A stretch of 48,916 bases of DNA from a virus: IMG/VR virus record IMGVR_UViG_3300028392_001777, positions 1 to 48,916 of that record. One strand, 5' to 3'. This document shows, one piece after another, positions 8,258-16,052 of the stretch. The first letter of the stretch is position 1; each line of letters begins with the position of its first letter. Position numbers and translations under genes: made by a program. A model generated the notes under the pieces. The model did no database searches. It was given only the letters and a program-made list of their open reading frames with translations, and was not told the origin of the DNA.

Positions 8258-9357
8258 TGTTTTGTAGATTCTTATCAAATACCTATCATTTTACTTACGA
8301 CAATGTAAAACCCTGCTGCTGGATTAAAAATACGCCAAGTACACAGATCAATATTCTTGATCCCGATATTAAAGGAAAGATGGAAAAAATAAGACAAATA
8401 GATGAATGGATTCCTGAGTGCAGTTATTGCTACGATTTAGAAAAAGCCGGAACTGGATCTCCAAGAACTAGAGCAGACAAAGAATCAATTTTTAGTCCCG
8501 AAGACAAATTAGGCGACATTATTAAAATTGAACTACAGATAGATGATGATTGTAATGCCGCTTGTTTAATGTGTGGGACGTGGAATAGTAGCACTTGGCA
8601 ACAATACGAAGTTAAAACACTTAAAACTAAAGAGTTGTCGTATCGTTGGAAAACAACTGTTGACGAACGTGTTGAAGCTATTACTAATATAATTGATTTT
8701 GATAAAGCAAAACAAGTTCACTTTTTTGGCGGGGAGCCATTTAATACAAATACGCAATTAAGAATATTAAAGTTAATGAAACACCCTGAAAATATAAAAC
8801 TAGTGTATGTTACTAACGGAAGTGTATTTCCGTGCGACGAAACAATAGCATTGTGGAAAAAATTTAAAAATGTAGTGGTGGCGTTTAGTATTGATGGTAT
8901 CGAGGAGCATTTTGATTATTTGCGGTGGCCGTTGCGGTGGGATCAAGTTAAAGTTAATTTAGAAAAATATACAGATTTGTGTTCTAATAAGTTTGTAATG
9001 AATACCAGTTTTACCGCAACTCCATTTAATATATTTTATATAGATAGGTATACTAAGTGGGCCGAAGAATTTTCTAAAATAAACAAAAATAATAGTTATC
9101 CAATTAATACGTGGTTTTTAAACCCTCATCCAGTAGTTGGAAATGAAATAAATATGTCATGTATTCCTTTGGCCCTGCAAGATGTTATTAAATCTAAATA
9201 CGGAGAAGATAGTAGAATAGCAAAATTACTAGTTTCTTTCAACAAAGAGCAATGTCAAACTATGCTCAATTATATAGAATTTCACGACGGTCACAGAAAA
9301 CTTAACTGGCGTAAAACATTTCCAGAAGTTGTACGATATTTCGAGGAAACAATATGA
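8257..9357 (+). CDS. second twitch-domain radical SAM protein
   Basis: A 366-residue radical SAM enzyme of the same architecture as the one at 3384: an N-terminal half-SPASM/twitch segment with Cys20-Cys21 (KPCCW) and Cys55/Cys58 (CSYC), then the radical SAM motif at Cys99, Cys103 and Cys106 (CNAACLMC) and a FGGEPF motif. Lines such as AFSIDGIEEHFDYLRW match the usual barrel strands. Compared with the 3384 protein, the N-terminal domain is shorter. Its start overlaps the previous stop by 1 base and its end overlaps the next gene by 4 bases, so it is translated with the paralogous pair. Confidence 0.87.
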   Translation: MFCRFLSNTYHFTYDNVKPCCWIKNTPSTQINILDPDIKGKMEKIRQIDEWIPECSYCYDLEKAGTGSPRTRADKESIFSPEDKLGDIIKIELQIDDDCNAACLMCGTWNSSTWQQYEVKTLKTKELSYRWKTTVDERVEAITNIIDFDKAKQVHFFGGEPFNTNTQLRILKLMKHPENIKLVYVTNGSVFPCDETIALWKKFKNVVVAFSIDGIEEHFDYLRWPLRWDQVKVNLEKYTDLCSNKFVMNTSFTATPFNIFYIDRYTKWAEEFSKINKNNSYPINTWFLNPHPVVGNEINMSCIPLALQDVIKSKYGEDSRIAKLLVSFNKEQCQTMLNYIEFHDGHRKLNWRKTFPEVVRYFEETI

Positions 9358-10190
9358 GAACAATAAGAATATACGGTGATAGTTTTGCTTTTGCCGCAAC
9401 TTTTAACAACATTAAAATGGGCTGGGGCAAAATGCTTGGAGATTTATTATCACTTCCAGTTCATAATAGTGCTGTGAGCGGTGGTAGTACAGAATATGCT
9501 ATTAAATCATTTATAAATGATATTGAAAATAATCTTATAGGAGATGATGATATTATTATCTATGTTCCAAGTAGTCCAGGGAGATTATATTTTTCATATC
9601 AATTAAATGTTGCACCAAATACAGCTGGACCATATACACATAAAACTTTTTATTTTAATCCGACAGAATCACGCGAATGGTATTGGGAAAATAAATCACA
9701 TATTGAATGGTGGATGGTCAATAATGATCGTGATATGCAAATAATCACATTCGAATCTTATATACAACTATTAAAAAACTTTGCTATTAGTAAACCAAAT
9801 TGCACAGTTATAGTGTTACCTGCTTTTCATAGTAGTAAATATAACCAAGATATTTTTAATAACTTGCCGCCGCATAATTTTTTAAGGGCTAACATTAATC
9901 TTTCTACAGTTAGCCAAATTGAAATTGATGACACAACAGAGTATGATTATTTTAAATGGACTAAATTTACTAAAGTAGATTCAAGAGTAAATCATTTAAC
10001 TCAAATAAATTTAACTATATTAGCTAATTTATTAGTCGAATCAATAAAAACATTAAATATAGATAATATTACATATGATAAATTTCAAACTAATATTATT
10101 AAGACAATTACATCTAAAGAAGAATATTTAAAATATGTCGAAAACAATATTCTACCATATCGAAAAGATATAGACCAGATAATTAGCTAA
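9354..10190 (+). CDS. SGNH/GDSL-type hydrolase-like protein
   Basis: A 278-residue protein with an N-terminal IYGDSFA motif: Asp9-Ser10 fit block I of SGNH hydrolases with Ser10 as nucleophile. NSAVSGGST further on fits block II with its Gly. Near the C-terminus, DSRVNHLTQINL gives a candidate catalytic His214, preceded by Asp209; the spacing is longer than the usual DxxH. A clear block III GxND is not visible, so catalysis is uncertain. Relatives often remove or transfer acyl groups on glycans. In this operon it could trim or acylate a sugar or peptide product. The start overlaps the upstream radical SAM gene by 4 bases and a GAGG ribosome binding site precedes it. Confidence 0.68.
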   Translation: MRTIRIYGDSFAFAATFNNIKMGWGKMLGDLLSLPVHNSAVSGGSTEYAIKSFINDIENNLIGDDDIIIYVPSSPGRLYFSYQLNVAPNTAGPYTHKTFYFNPTESREWYWENKSHIEWWMVNNDRDMQIITFESYIQLLKNFAISKPNCTVIVLPAFHSSKYNQDIFNNLPPHNFLRANINLSTVSQIEIDDTTEYDYFKWTKFTKVDSRVNHLTQINLTILANLLVESIKTLNIDNITYDKFQTNIIKTITSKEEYLKYVENNILPYRKDIDQIIS

Positions 10191-10309
10191 TGAAAACAAT
10201 AATAAACTTTTTACTAAAACCATTTCGATGGATTAAAAAACGTCGGGAATTTAAACGCAAATTAAAAGAATTGCGTAAGCAAGACCCTTTTATATATCCA
10301 TTATGGTAA
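10190..10309 (+). CDS. 39-aa basic peptide of the DPFIY type
   Basis: A short gene between the SGNH-like and oxygenase genes. The ATG overlaps the upstream stop by 1 base (TAATG) and the TAA at 10307-10309 overlaps the next gene by 7 bases. The product has 13 Lys/Arg among 39 residues, a hydrophobic start (IINFLLKPF) and ends with RKQDPFIYPLW. Small basic proteins ending in a DPFIY-like motif are familiar to me from T4-like aquatic phages, which supports it as real. No function is known. It could be a nucleic-acid or membrane-binding peptide, or a substrate of the surrounding enzymes; the latter is speculation. Confidence 0.6.
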   Translation: MKTIINFLLKPFRWIKKRREFKRKLKELRKQDPFIYPLW

Positions 10310-10968
10310 ACTATCCAACTGAACTACTCAATTTTTATAATCAAAATAAAGATTACACAAGCCCAGTATACCCATCTCTTCAAGAATCGCACGATGATGT
10401 GGAATGTGCTTACTATCCTATCAAATTTGATTTTGATACTACCTTTTTACTAAAAGAGTGTCAGGATGTTGATGATTTATACTTTAATCACCGGGGACAG
10501 GACAAGAAAAGCGGGTACGGACACGAAGGATGGCAAAGTTTGACACTACACGGCATTGACAAACACAAGACAGAGCATTATACTAAGTATGGCTTCACAA
10601 GTTTAGAAGAAGCAGGATATCATTGGACCGATGCTTGTGAACGAGTTCCAAATTTATACAAATTTTTAAGTAGTTTGCCGTTTAAAGTGTTTGACAGAGT
10701 ACGTATTATGCGATTAGCACCAGGCGGTTATATTATGCCGCATTCGGATAATAAGTACCAACGAGCTTTTAGTCCACTTAACATAGCTATTAACAATCCA
10801 GAAGAATGTTATTTTGTGTTTAAAGACAAGGGCATTGTTCCGTATCAAGCAGGATTGGGGTTAGTAATAGATGTAGGCAGAGAACACGCAGTTATTAATT
10901 TTAGCAATGAAGTGAGATATCACATTATTGTACATGGGCACTATGATAAAGGTTTTTATAGTTTATGA
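10303..10968 (+). CDS. aspartyl/asparaginyl beta-hydroxylase-like Fe(II)/2OG oxygenase
   Basis: A 221-residue cytoplasmic dioxygenase-like protein of the Asp/Asn beta-hydroxylase family. The iron ligands are visible as His147 and Asp149 (PHSD) and His195 (REHAVINF), and Arg205 ten residues later should bind 2-oxoglutarate. RIMRLAPGGYIMPH before the HxD motif and the INNPEECYFVF strand fit the double-stranded beta-helix core. Family members hydroxylate Asp, Asn or related residues on proteins or small molecules. The gene overlaps the 39-aa peptide gene upstream and overlaps the next gene by 4 bases, so it belongs to the radical SAM operon. Its substrate is unknown. Confidence 0.85.
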   Translation: MVNYPTELLNFYNQNKDYTSPVYPSLQESHDDVECAYYPIKFDFDTTFLLKECQDVDDLYFNHRGQDKKSGYGHEGWQSLTLHGIDKHKTEHYTKYGFTSLEEAGYHWTDACERVPNLYKFLSSLPFKVFDRVRIMRLAPGGYIMPHSDNKYQRAFSPLNIAINNPEECYFVFKDKGIVPYQAGLGLVIDVGREHAVINFSNEVRYHIIVHGHYDKGFYSL

Positions 10969-12344
10969 GTCTAGTTTATATACAAAAATTATTTTTAAAT
11001 AAAAAAATAAGATATGCTGTAGTGGATCAAGCACAAGTAGCATCTAAACATACAGAGCTTTTTAAGAAAATGCGTGATATAACAATTTCGCTTACTACAA
11101 GAATTGCTACTTTAACTCCTAATGGAGGCGATGTTAAGTTTTACAATACTATTGACGAAGCTATGGAAGATAGTATCAACTATGATTTGATTTTTATTCA
11201 ATCTGTTGGCAATTTTATAAAAAGCAATGAAATTTTAAAGGAATTAGAAGACTATACTAAAGCCAATCCTGATTTTTTCATGGTGGCATTTACATTGGAC
11301 TGGCAATTAGAGCACGGCAAGGGGTGGGTTGAGTGTCACCATCAAATGTTGTTTGTTAATATTAATACTTGGAAGCAAGTAGGTTCCCCTAAGTTTGGCG
11401 GTTGGGACACGGTTGAAGAAGAATTGCCTAATTATAGTCGTTCAGAAGAAAATTTCCACGACAAGTATACTCCTTACTGGATGAAGGGCGAACCCGGTGC
11501 TACATTAGGAACTAGATCCAAGCAGGGTACAGGTTTTATTAAAGCGGCATTTGAACATGGTATGAAAATTGATAACTTTACAAATGCTATGAGAAAAACT
11601 AGACTATATGTTTACCCTGAATCAGAAACTAGCGAATTACATGAAGCATTTACAAGACGAAATACTAGATTAGTAAGCAATCCTAATCAAAAAAAGTGGA
11701 TTCGTACATTAAGCCCTGCTCCTACTATTTGGATTTATAATAGTGAGCGTTATTACTTTGAAGATACCGAAAAAACTTGCGATACTTACTTTGGGCCGGC
11801 ATCTGGATTTAAATATTTAGATATTTTAAACGGTAATGAAAAAGTGAAATTTGTATTTTACGATTTCCATCAAAAATCTATAGATTGGATCAAACAACTT
11901 AAAGAAACATGGGATGGTAATGATTTCCCAGCGTATATAAACAATCAATCTGTTGAATTCAACGAATACTACAAGTATGTCAATAAAGATATCGAAACTA
12001 ATCAAGAATTATTATTTCATGATTTTGGCGGGGAAGAAAACTTTAAAGTACTATGGAATCGTTTCAAAGAATGCGAAGCCGAGTACATTGTGTGCGATTT
12101 GTTTGATTTGGAACAAGTTAAACATTTAATAGCAAAAACAAAAGGAAATGTTCCTTTCTTTTATTATAGTAATATATTTGCTACAGATTATACTGTAATT
12201 AACTTTACATTAAAAGAAATCACCGATCATCATAATGCGTTTTTGCAGTTAATTTTTGATACTTATCCCAATGGACTTACTCACGGTTGTAATGAATTTG
12301 GTGAGTGGGTCAATTCGCCAATAAAAAATATACATAATGTTTAA
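10965..12344 (+). CDS. large unknown protein of the modification operon
   Basis: A 459-residue soluble protein that I cannot assign. The N-terminal third has alternating strands and helices with YDLIFIQSVGNF, then a segment FFMVAFTLDW followed by CHHQMLFVNINTW and a GSPKFGGW turn, which looks like an alpha/beta enzyme or transferase fold. The C-terminal half contains another alpha/beta region (FVFYDFHQKSIDW; YIVCDLFDLE). It overlaps the hydroxylase-like gene by 4 bases and the methyltransferase-like gene by 8 bases. The position suggests a role in the same pathway. A glycosyltransferase-like fold is possible but not shown by a DxD motif. Confidence 0.75.
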   Translation: MSLVYIQKLFLNKKIRYAVVDQAQVASKHTELFKKMRDITISLTTRIATLTPNGGDVKFYNTIDEAMEDSINYDLIFIQSVGNFIKSNEILKELEDYTKANPDFFMVAFTLDWQLEHGKGWVECHHQMLFVNINTWKQVGSPKFGGWDTVEEELPNYSRSEENFHDKYTPYWMKGEPGATLGTRSKQGTGFIKAAFEHGMKIDNFTNAMRKTRLYVYPESETSELHEAFTRRNTRLVSNPNQKKWIRTLSPAPTIWIYNSERYYFEDTEKTCDTYFGPASGFKYLDILNGNEKVKFVFYDFHQKSIDWIKQLKETWDGNDFPAYINNQSVEFNEYYKYVNKDIETNQELLFHDFGGEENFKVLWNRFKECEAEYIVCDLFDLEQVKHLIAKTKGNVPFFYYSNIFATDYTVINFTLKEITDHHNAFLQLIFDTYPNGLTHGCNEFGEWVNSPIKNIHNV

Positions 12345-12879
12345 TAAAGATTCTTTTTCAAACGGACAAATAGATAGTAAACTATGGTTGTGTCGCGAGC
12401 TTGAAGATTTAGGATGGGACAGCGATTATACTCATATATACGCAGGGTGGTACGGAGTGCTTGCTTTTTTATTATTGAGTCGGGAAAAATTTAAAGTTGG
12501 CCGTATTGAAAGTTTTGATTTGGACCCTAATGCTGAAGCGGTTGCTGATATGATTAACGAAAATTGGGTTATTAAAGAGTGGAAGTTTAAAGCATTTACA
12601 CTAAACTGTAATCAAGGTTTAAGGGGTAATCCTGATTTAATTATTAATACTAGTAGTGAACACTTTGAAAGTATGGATTGGTTTAATAATATTCGACCTG
12701 GAACTCGTGTTATCATACAGGGTAATAATATGCCGCATGATGATCATTATGTGCATTCTGCTACATTAGAAGATTTTATATCAACTTATCCATTGTCTAG
12801 TATTGTCTATCAAGGTAGTTTAGATTTTACATACCCCGATTGGCAGTTTACTAGATATATGGTTATTGGTACTAAGTAA
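12337..12879 (+). CDS. class I methyltransferase-like protein
   Basis: A 180-residue protein with the layout of a small Rossmann-fold methyltransferase. The first strand region THIYAGWYGVLAFLLL stands where motif I would be, and RIESFDLDPNAEAVAD provides the acidic end of strand 2 (FDLDP) that usually binds the ribose of SAM. PDLIINTSSEHF would be motif IV and GTRVIIQGNNMP the next strand. The glycine-rich loop of motif I is not canonical, so activity is uncertain. It is the last gene of the + strand operon and abuts the convergent gene at 12880 with no gap. Confidence 0.62.
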   Translation: MFNKDSFSNGQIDSKLWLCRELEDLGWDSDYTHIYAGWYGVLAFLLLSREKFKVGRIESFDLDPNAEAVADMINENWVIKEWKFKAFTLNCNQGLRGNPDLIINTSSEHFESMDWFNNIRPGTRVIIQGNNMPHDDHYVHSATLEDFISTYPLSSIVYQGSLDFTYPDWQFTRYMVIGTK

Positions 12880-12886
12880 TTACCAA
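12866..12886. other. inverted repeat across the convergent gene junction
   Basis: TTGGTA (12866-12871) and TACCAA (12881-12886) form a perfect 6-bp stem with a 9-base loop that contains both stop codons of the convergent genes. There is no T-run on either side, so it is not a standard intrinsic terminator. It may slow polymerase or protect the 3' ends, or may be chance. Confidence 0.3.
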
Positions 12887-13809
12887 CCTTCTTGACGGCG
12901 GATAACATCAATCTCGCGAGTCATAACTGCATGATTAACATATTTCTTACGTTGATGATCTTTAAAAAACATACTAGCAGCTTCGTCTAACATAACTATA
13001 GGCAAATTAAGCTGAGAAATTAAATCGCCGGATATTCGCGCGGCAATTTGCTCAGGATCATGCCCATCTATTGTGCTAAAAATTTTCTCGAGAGCATCAA
13101 AGCTCTGTACATTTCTATAATCCCACTCAGGAGTAATCATTAACATATATGTACCCATCCTAGCGCCAAGCATAGCCCAAATACCGTTTTCTACGTCGCG
13201 TCCAACATTTTGCCATATAGTTAAATGGTCAAGATTTCGTTGATGTACTTGCTGTTTAAATTTTACTATTGTTGGTTTTGCTCCGCGGTCAAGACACATC
13301 TTAACTCCTTCTCGGAAACCTGCACGCCATGCTTGAAATGGTGTTTGATTAGGAAAGGTTGTGGAGTAAGTATTATGCATTGCCCAATATAACGGGTCAA
13401 AACAAAATTCTACTTCTGTTTCAGTGCGACCATCTGTATTCTCATGAGTTTTCATGTTGTTTACAAATGTTTTAGTCCATGAACTAATGCCACCGTTGCC
13501 ATAACATAATCCGTTAATGTAATTAATTGCCTTCCAACGAAATACTGCCTGCTCCCACTCTTCGTCAGGAAATTCTAATGTAAGATCAAAGAAATCGTCC
13601 TCGGGCATATTGTCGCCGTCAATAAGAATAAAGCGTTCTGTTTCGCTAGCGGCAGCGGCGGCTTTGTGTGCGGCATCTGAGCCCTTAACTCCGTCAACAC
13701 GTTTGGCCCAAGGTATCATATTTTTGATTTCAACCCAAAACTTTTCTTTTTGCGGCTCGTCGTAGCTCAAGTATATGCAATCTAAATCTGCTATATCGAT
13801 GCGTTTCAT
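12880..13809 (-). CDS. glycosyltransferase-like protein, paralogue of the 1698 protein
   Basis: A 309-residue protein resembling the C-terminal part of the 560-aa protein at 1698-3380: CIYLSYDEP matches VFISYNEP, RVDGVKGSDAAH matches RINGIKGIAEAH, and FILIDGDNMPEDDF matches its DxD-type DGDAW motif. FQAWRAGFREGVKM corresponds to FNTWKSAFRECAKL. The threefold repeat of the paralogue is absent. I choose the ATG at 13809 because it overlaps the upstream stop as ATGA and has GGAG six bases before it; the GTG at 13821 would only add four residues. It is the last gene of the - strand glycosyltransferase operon. Confidence 0.75.
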   Translation of the reverse strand: MKRIDIADLDCIYLSYDEPQKEKFWVEIKNMIPWAKRVDGVKGSDAAHKAAAAASETERFILIDGDNMPEDDFFDLTLEFPDEEWEQAVFRWKAINYINGLCYGNGGISSWTKTFVNNMKTHENTDGRTETEVEFCFDPLYWAMHNTYSTTFPNQTPFQAWRAGFREGVKMCLDRGAKPTIVKFKQQVHQRNLDHLTIWQNVGRDVENGIWAMLGARMGTYMLMITPEWDYRNVQSFDALEKIFSTIDGHDPEQIAARISGDLISQLNLPIVMLDEAASMFFKDHQRKKYVNHAVMTREIDVIRRQEGW

Positions 13810-14132
13810 CTTAAACTCCACTTAATATTAGGTTCATGCTCACTAACAACAATACTTACATCACTGGGATGGCAAGGAGTGCCTATTTCGTCTGGCCTTA
13901 ATTTTACAACACTTGGTCTGTGTGTAATTACTAACTGATTATTAATTACTCTAGCATGAGTAGGCGGATTTATGTAGGTAGTGTGATCAATGTCTATATA
14001 CTTACCAGGTAAATCCTCCATAGAGTAAAATAATGGATATCCTTGGTCATTGTAGTACAATCTATATATAGGAGTGCTAACTTCTTGTGGCAATAATGCG
14101 GCCCAAAATTCTGCTTCGGTCATTTCACTCAT
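13806..14132 (-). CDS. small unknown protein of the glycosyltransferase operon
   Basis: A 108-residue soluble protein. It starts with an acidic helix (MTEAEFWAALLP) and continues with beta-rich sequence (PIYRLYYNDQGYPLFYS, YIDIDHTTY, HARVINNQLVITHR). I see no catalytic motif. The gene overlaps the upstream gene by 8 bases and the downstream glycosyltransferase-like gene by 4 bases. The tyrosine-rich strands and the HTTYINPP segment resemble small phage proteins of unknown role; the tight overlaps argue that it is real and works with its neighbours. Confidence 0.65.
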   Translation of the reverse strand: MSEMTEAEFWAALLPQEVSTPIYRLYYNDQGYPLFYSMEDLPGKYIDIDHTTYINPPTHARVINNQLVITHRPSVVKLRPDEIGTPCHPSDVSIVVSEHEPNIKWSLR

Positions 14133-14916
14133 TACTCCACTCCTTTATATGATAATGTACTAAACCCCATTGAGCGATTGTGTTTAATCTTAGCCCAGGA
14201 TTAGTATTTTCCCACACTAACTCATTGGTCCAGTCTTCTGTTATAATAGGAATTATGTTCTTTTTCATGTGTACCATTGTAGGACCCATACCTAAAGGTA
14301 GTGTAGCATTTTCTATCCCGATAATATTAGCGGCTATAGCATAAACTACATCGGTAGTAGGAATATCATCAGGATATTTTAATAATGCTTTGTATTTGTC
14401 CCAATATTCAAAAATATTACTTACTAGGCCAAAAAATTCTTCTGCGGTATTACTTTGTTTCCAATAAGTAATTCCGTTATATACATCAGGTAAATTATTA
14501 TCGTCAAATAATTTTCTGTAGACTCTAGAAACGCCTGAATTGTCATAAAAATCTCGACAACCTTGACTAATAGCTACATTTCGATATGCCAGTAATTCCC
14601 ACCAGTGGTCTATAGGACTAGCGCACCACATATCTGCTTCAAGTTTAATAGTTTCCTGATAAGGAGTCGCTTCGTATACTTGCCAATCATTGGATAATTT
14701 CCACGATGATTCCTTAGCTTGATCTCCGTAAGGTAATAATTTAATAATGTCAAACTCATCTGCTTTAATCATCATATCTGTTAATAAACAAATATTTACT
14801 TCAGGGTGCCACTGCCGAATACTGCGGGCTAATTTTTTAGCGCACAATACATAATCTGTGTTTTTAGTGTTAACAGCTGGAATCAAATAACCGCGTTCAA
14901 GTAGATTTAGCAACAA
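14125..14916 (-). CDS. glycosyltransferase-like protein (GT8-like), first paralogue
   Basis: A 263-residue GT-A-type protein. DYVLCAKKLARSIRQWHPEVNICLLTD near the start is typical of glycogenin-like transferases, and TIKLEADMWC near residue 93 stands in the place of the DxD metal site but with Glu-Ala-Asp. VYNGITYWKQS corresponds to the usual acceptor-side loop. It aligns with the next upstream protein (14897-15697), which has a true Asp-Ala-Asp at the same depth. No ATG fits the start; TTG at 14916 or 14913 follows an AGGAGA ribosome binding site inside the upstream gene, so the exact start is uncertain by one codon. Confidence 0.7.
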   Translation of the reverse strand: MLLNLLERGYLIPAVNTKNTDYVLCAKKLARSIRQWHPEVNICLLTDMMIKADEFDIIKLLPYGDQAKESSWKLSNDWQVYEATPYQETIKLEADMWCASPIDHWWELLAYRNVAISQGCRDFYDNSGVSRVYRKLFDDNNLPDVYNGITYWKQSNTAEEFFGLVSNIFEYWDKYKALLKYPDDIPTTDVVYAIAANIIGIENATLPLGMGPTMVHMKKNIIPIITEDWTNELVWENTNPGLRLNTIAQWGLVHYHIKEWSNE

Positions 14917-15697
14917 TCTCTCCTAAGTGTCGTTTACCCATAGCATGAAAATCTTGATTAAGAATTATATAACGCGGTTTTTGATCTGCTGTTAAAAAAT
15001 CTACACGATAACTATCATTGGATAACTGTGTTAGTGCATGTTCAGGAGTTACTGATGCTAAATTCCAGGGCATATCAGCATGGTCAAGTGTGTGGCCATC
15101 AACAATGTTTAATGCTATACTCAAAGCAAAATCGTTACGATATGTTGATTTTGCAATCCCATATAATGCTTTGTAATGATCCCAATTATCACGAATCATA
15201 CTCATAGTTTTAAAAATTAATTTTGCTTCTGTAGATCTGCGAAACATCATTATAGTTGCCCACCACATAGGTGTTTGATGACGGCCAAAATTGTTAAGTT
15301 CGTCAAAATTATCTTTGTTTACTACATCATACGCTGTTTTGTGTGCAACAAAATTTTTATCAATGTTTAATATTTTTAATAACTCATTGCTTGCTATAAC
15401 ATAGTCAGCATCTAACACTAAGGTATGCGACCACGGACTTAATTCGTAAGCATCAACACGATTACCGTTGTACCATGTAACATCTTCCTCTTGATCAGCA
15501 AATTTTCTTAAATGTTTGCCTTTGGGCTGTGCTATTATTACTTGTTCAAAGCGATACTCAGGAGGACAAGGTTGATCGGTTACTATTGCTACTGGTAGGT
15601 TTAAATGCCTACGAATATTTTTTGCGGCCCAATTGGCTATAGCAAGATAATCTATATGTTCATTATTAAACGCAAAAATTAGTACGCCGGTGGTCAT
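14897..15697 (-). CDS. glycosyltransferase-like protein (GT8-like), second paralogue
   Basis: A 266-residue GT-A-type protein. The start VLIFAFNNEHIDYLAIANWAAKNIRRHLNLPVAIVTD fits the nucleotide-sugar binding region and TLVLDADYV near residue 95 is a good DxD motif. WWATIMMFRRS and the C-terminal H-containing segment (LNQDFHAMGKRH) fit the later strands. It overlaps the upstream 107-aa gene as ATGA and the downstream paralogue by 20 bases. With three transferase-like genes in one operon and a fourth plus an epimerase at 0.7-3.4 kb, a glycan of several sugars could be built. Confidence 0.74.
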   Translation of the reverse strand: MTTGVLIFAFNNEHIDYLAIANWAAKNIRRHLNLPVAIVTDQPCPPEYRFEQVIIAQPKGKHLRKFADQEEDVTWYNGNRVDAYELSPWSHTLVLDADYVIASNELLKILNIDKNFVAHKTAYDVVNKDNFDELNNFGRHQTPMWWATIMMFRRSTEAKLIFKTMSMIRDNWDHYKALYGIAKSTYRNDFALSIALNIVDGHTLDHADMPWNLASVTPEHALTQLSNDSYRVDFLTADQKPRYIILNQDFHAMGKRHLGEIVAKST

Positions 15698-16017
15698 CTA
15701 TTTTTATTAAGTTCTTTATATTCGTTAAGCCATGCGGACATTTGCTCACAATATTTTTGATATGCTAATTTTCTTAATTCTATTACATTAACTTTTATAG
15801 GATTTTCATACGAGTCTAATATCACAATATCAGTTTCACTGTGTTTATTCATTTTTACACACAGATCTAAAAAATTAATAAGTTCAGGTGTTGCTCTAAA
15901 TATTCCGCTATCATGTACCAAAATAAACTTGCCTTGATATTTTTCTTTTAGTGTTCGTTTGGCAGCTGCGTGATCAAAACGAGTTCGCGAATGTTTAATT
16001 AATTCTTCAGTATCCAT
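15694..16017 (-). CDS. small conserved T4-like phage protein (KEKYxGKFIL / IFRATPELI type)
   Basis: A 107-residue protein with an N-terminal basic helix (HAAAKRTLKEKYQGKFIL), then HDSGIFRATPELINFL, an acidic strand ILDSYENPIKV and a C-terminal charged helix. I recognise this pattern from uncharacterised small proteins of T4-like aquatic phages, but no function is known. It is the first gene of the - strand glycosyltransferase operon. Its ATG lies six bases after a -10 box, so its message should be leaderless, and there is no Shine-Dalgarno sequence. Confidence 0.72.
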   Translation of the reverse strand: MDTEELIKHSRTRFDHAAAKRTLKEKYQGKFILVHDSGIFRATPELINFLDLCVKMNKHSETDIVILDSYENPIKVNVIELRKLAYQKYCEQMSAWLNEYKELNKNR

Positions 16018-16023
16018 GCTTTT

Positions 16024-16052
16024 ATTATACTACAGAAAGGTAAAAAAGTAAA
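16024..16052 (-). promoter_or_regulatory. sigma70-type promoter for the glycosyltransferase operon, probably leaderless
   Basis: On the - strand TTTACT (complement of 16047-16052) and TATAAT (complement of 16024-16029) are separated by 17 bp. The -10 box is followed by six bases and then the ATG at 16017, the same spacing as at the 272 promoter. The -35 box overlaps the T-run of the terminator of the tail module. Confidence 0.55.

Noticed and set aside
12866-12886. Hairpin at the convergent junction as an intrinsic terminator
   Set aside because: No T-run follows on either strand and the stem is only six base pairs, so it is listed as an inverted repeat only.
13810-13821. GTG start for the 12880 transferase-like gene
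   Set aside because: It would use the ribosome binding site itself as coding sequence; the ATG at 13809 has GGAG at good spacing and an ATGA overlap.
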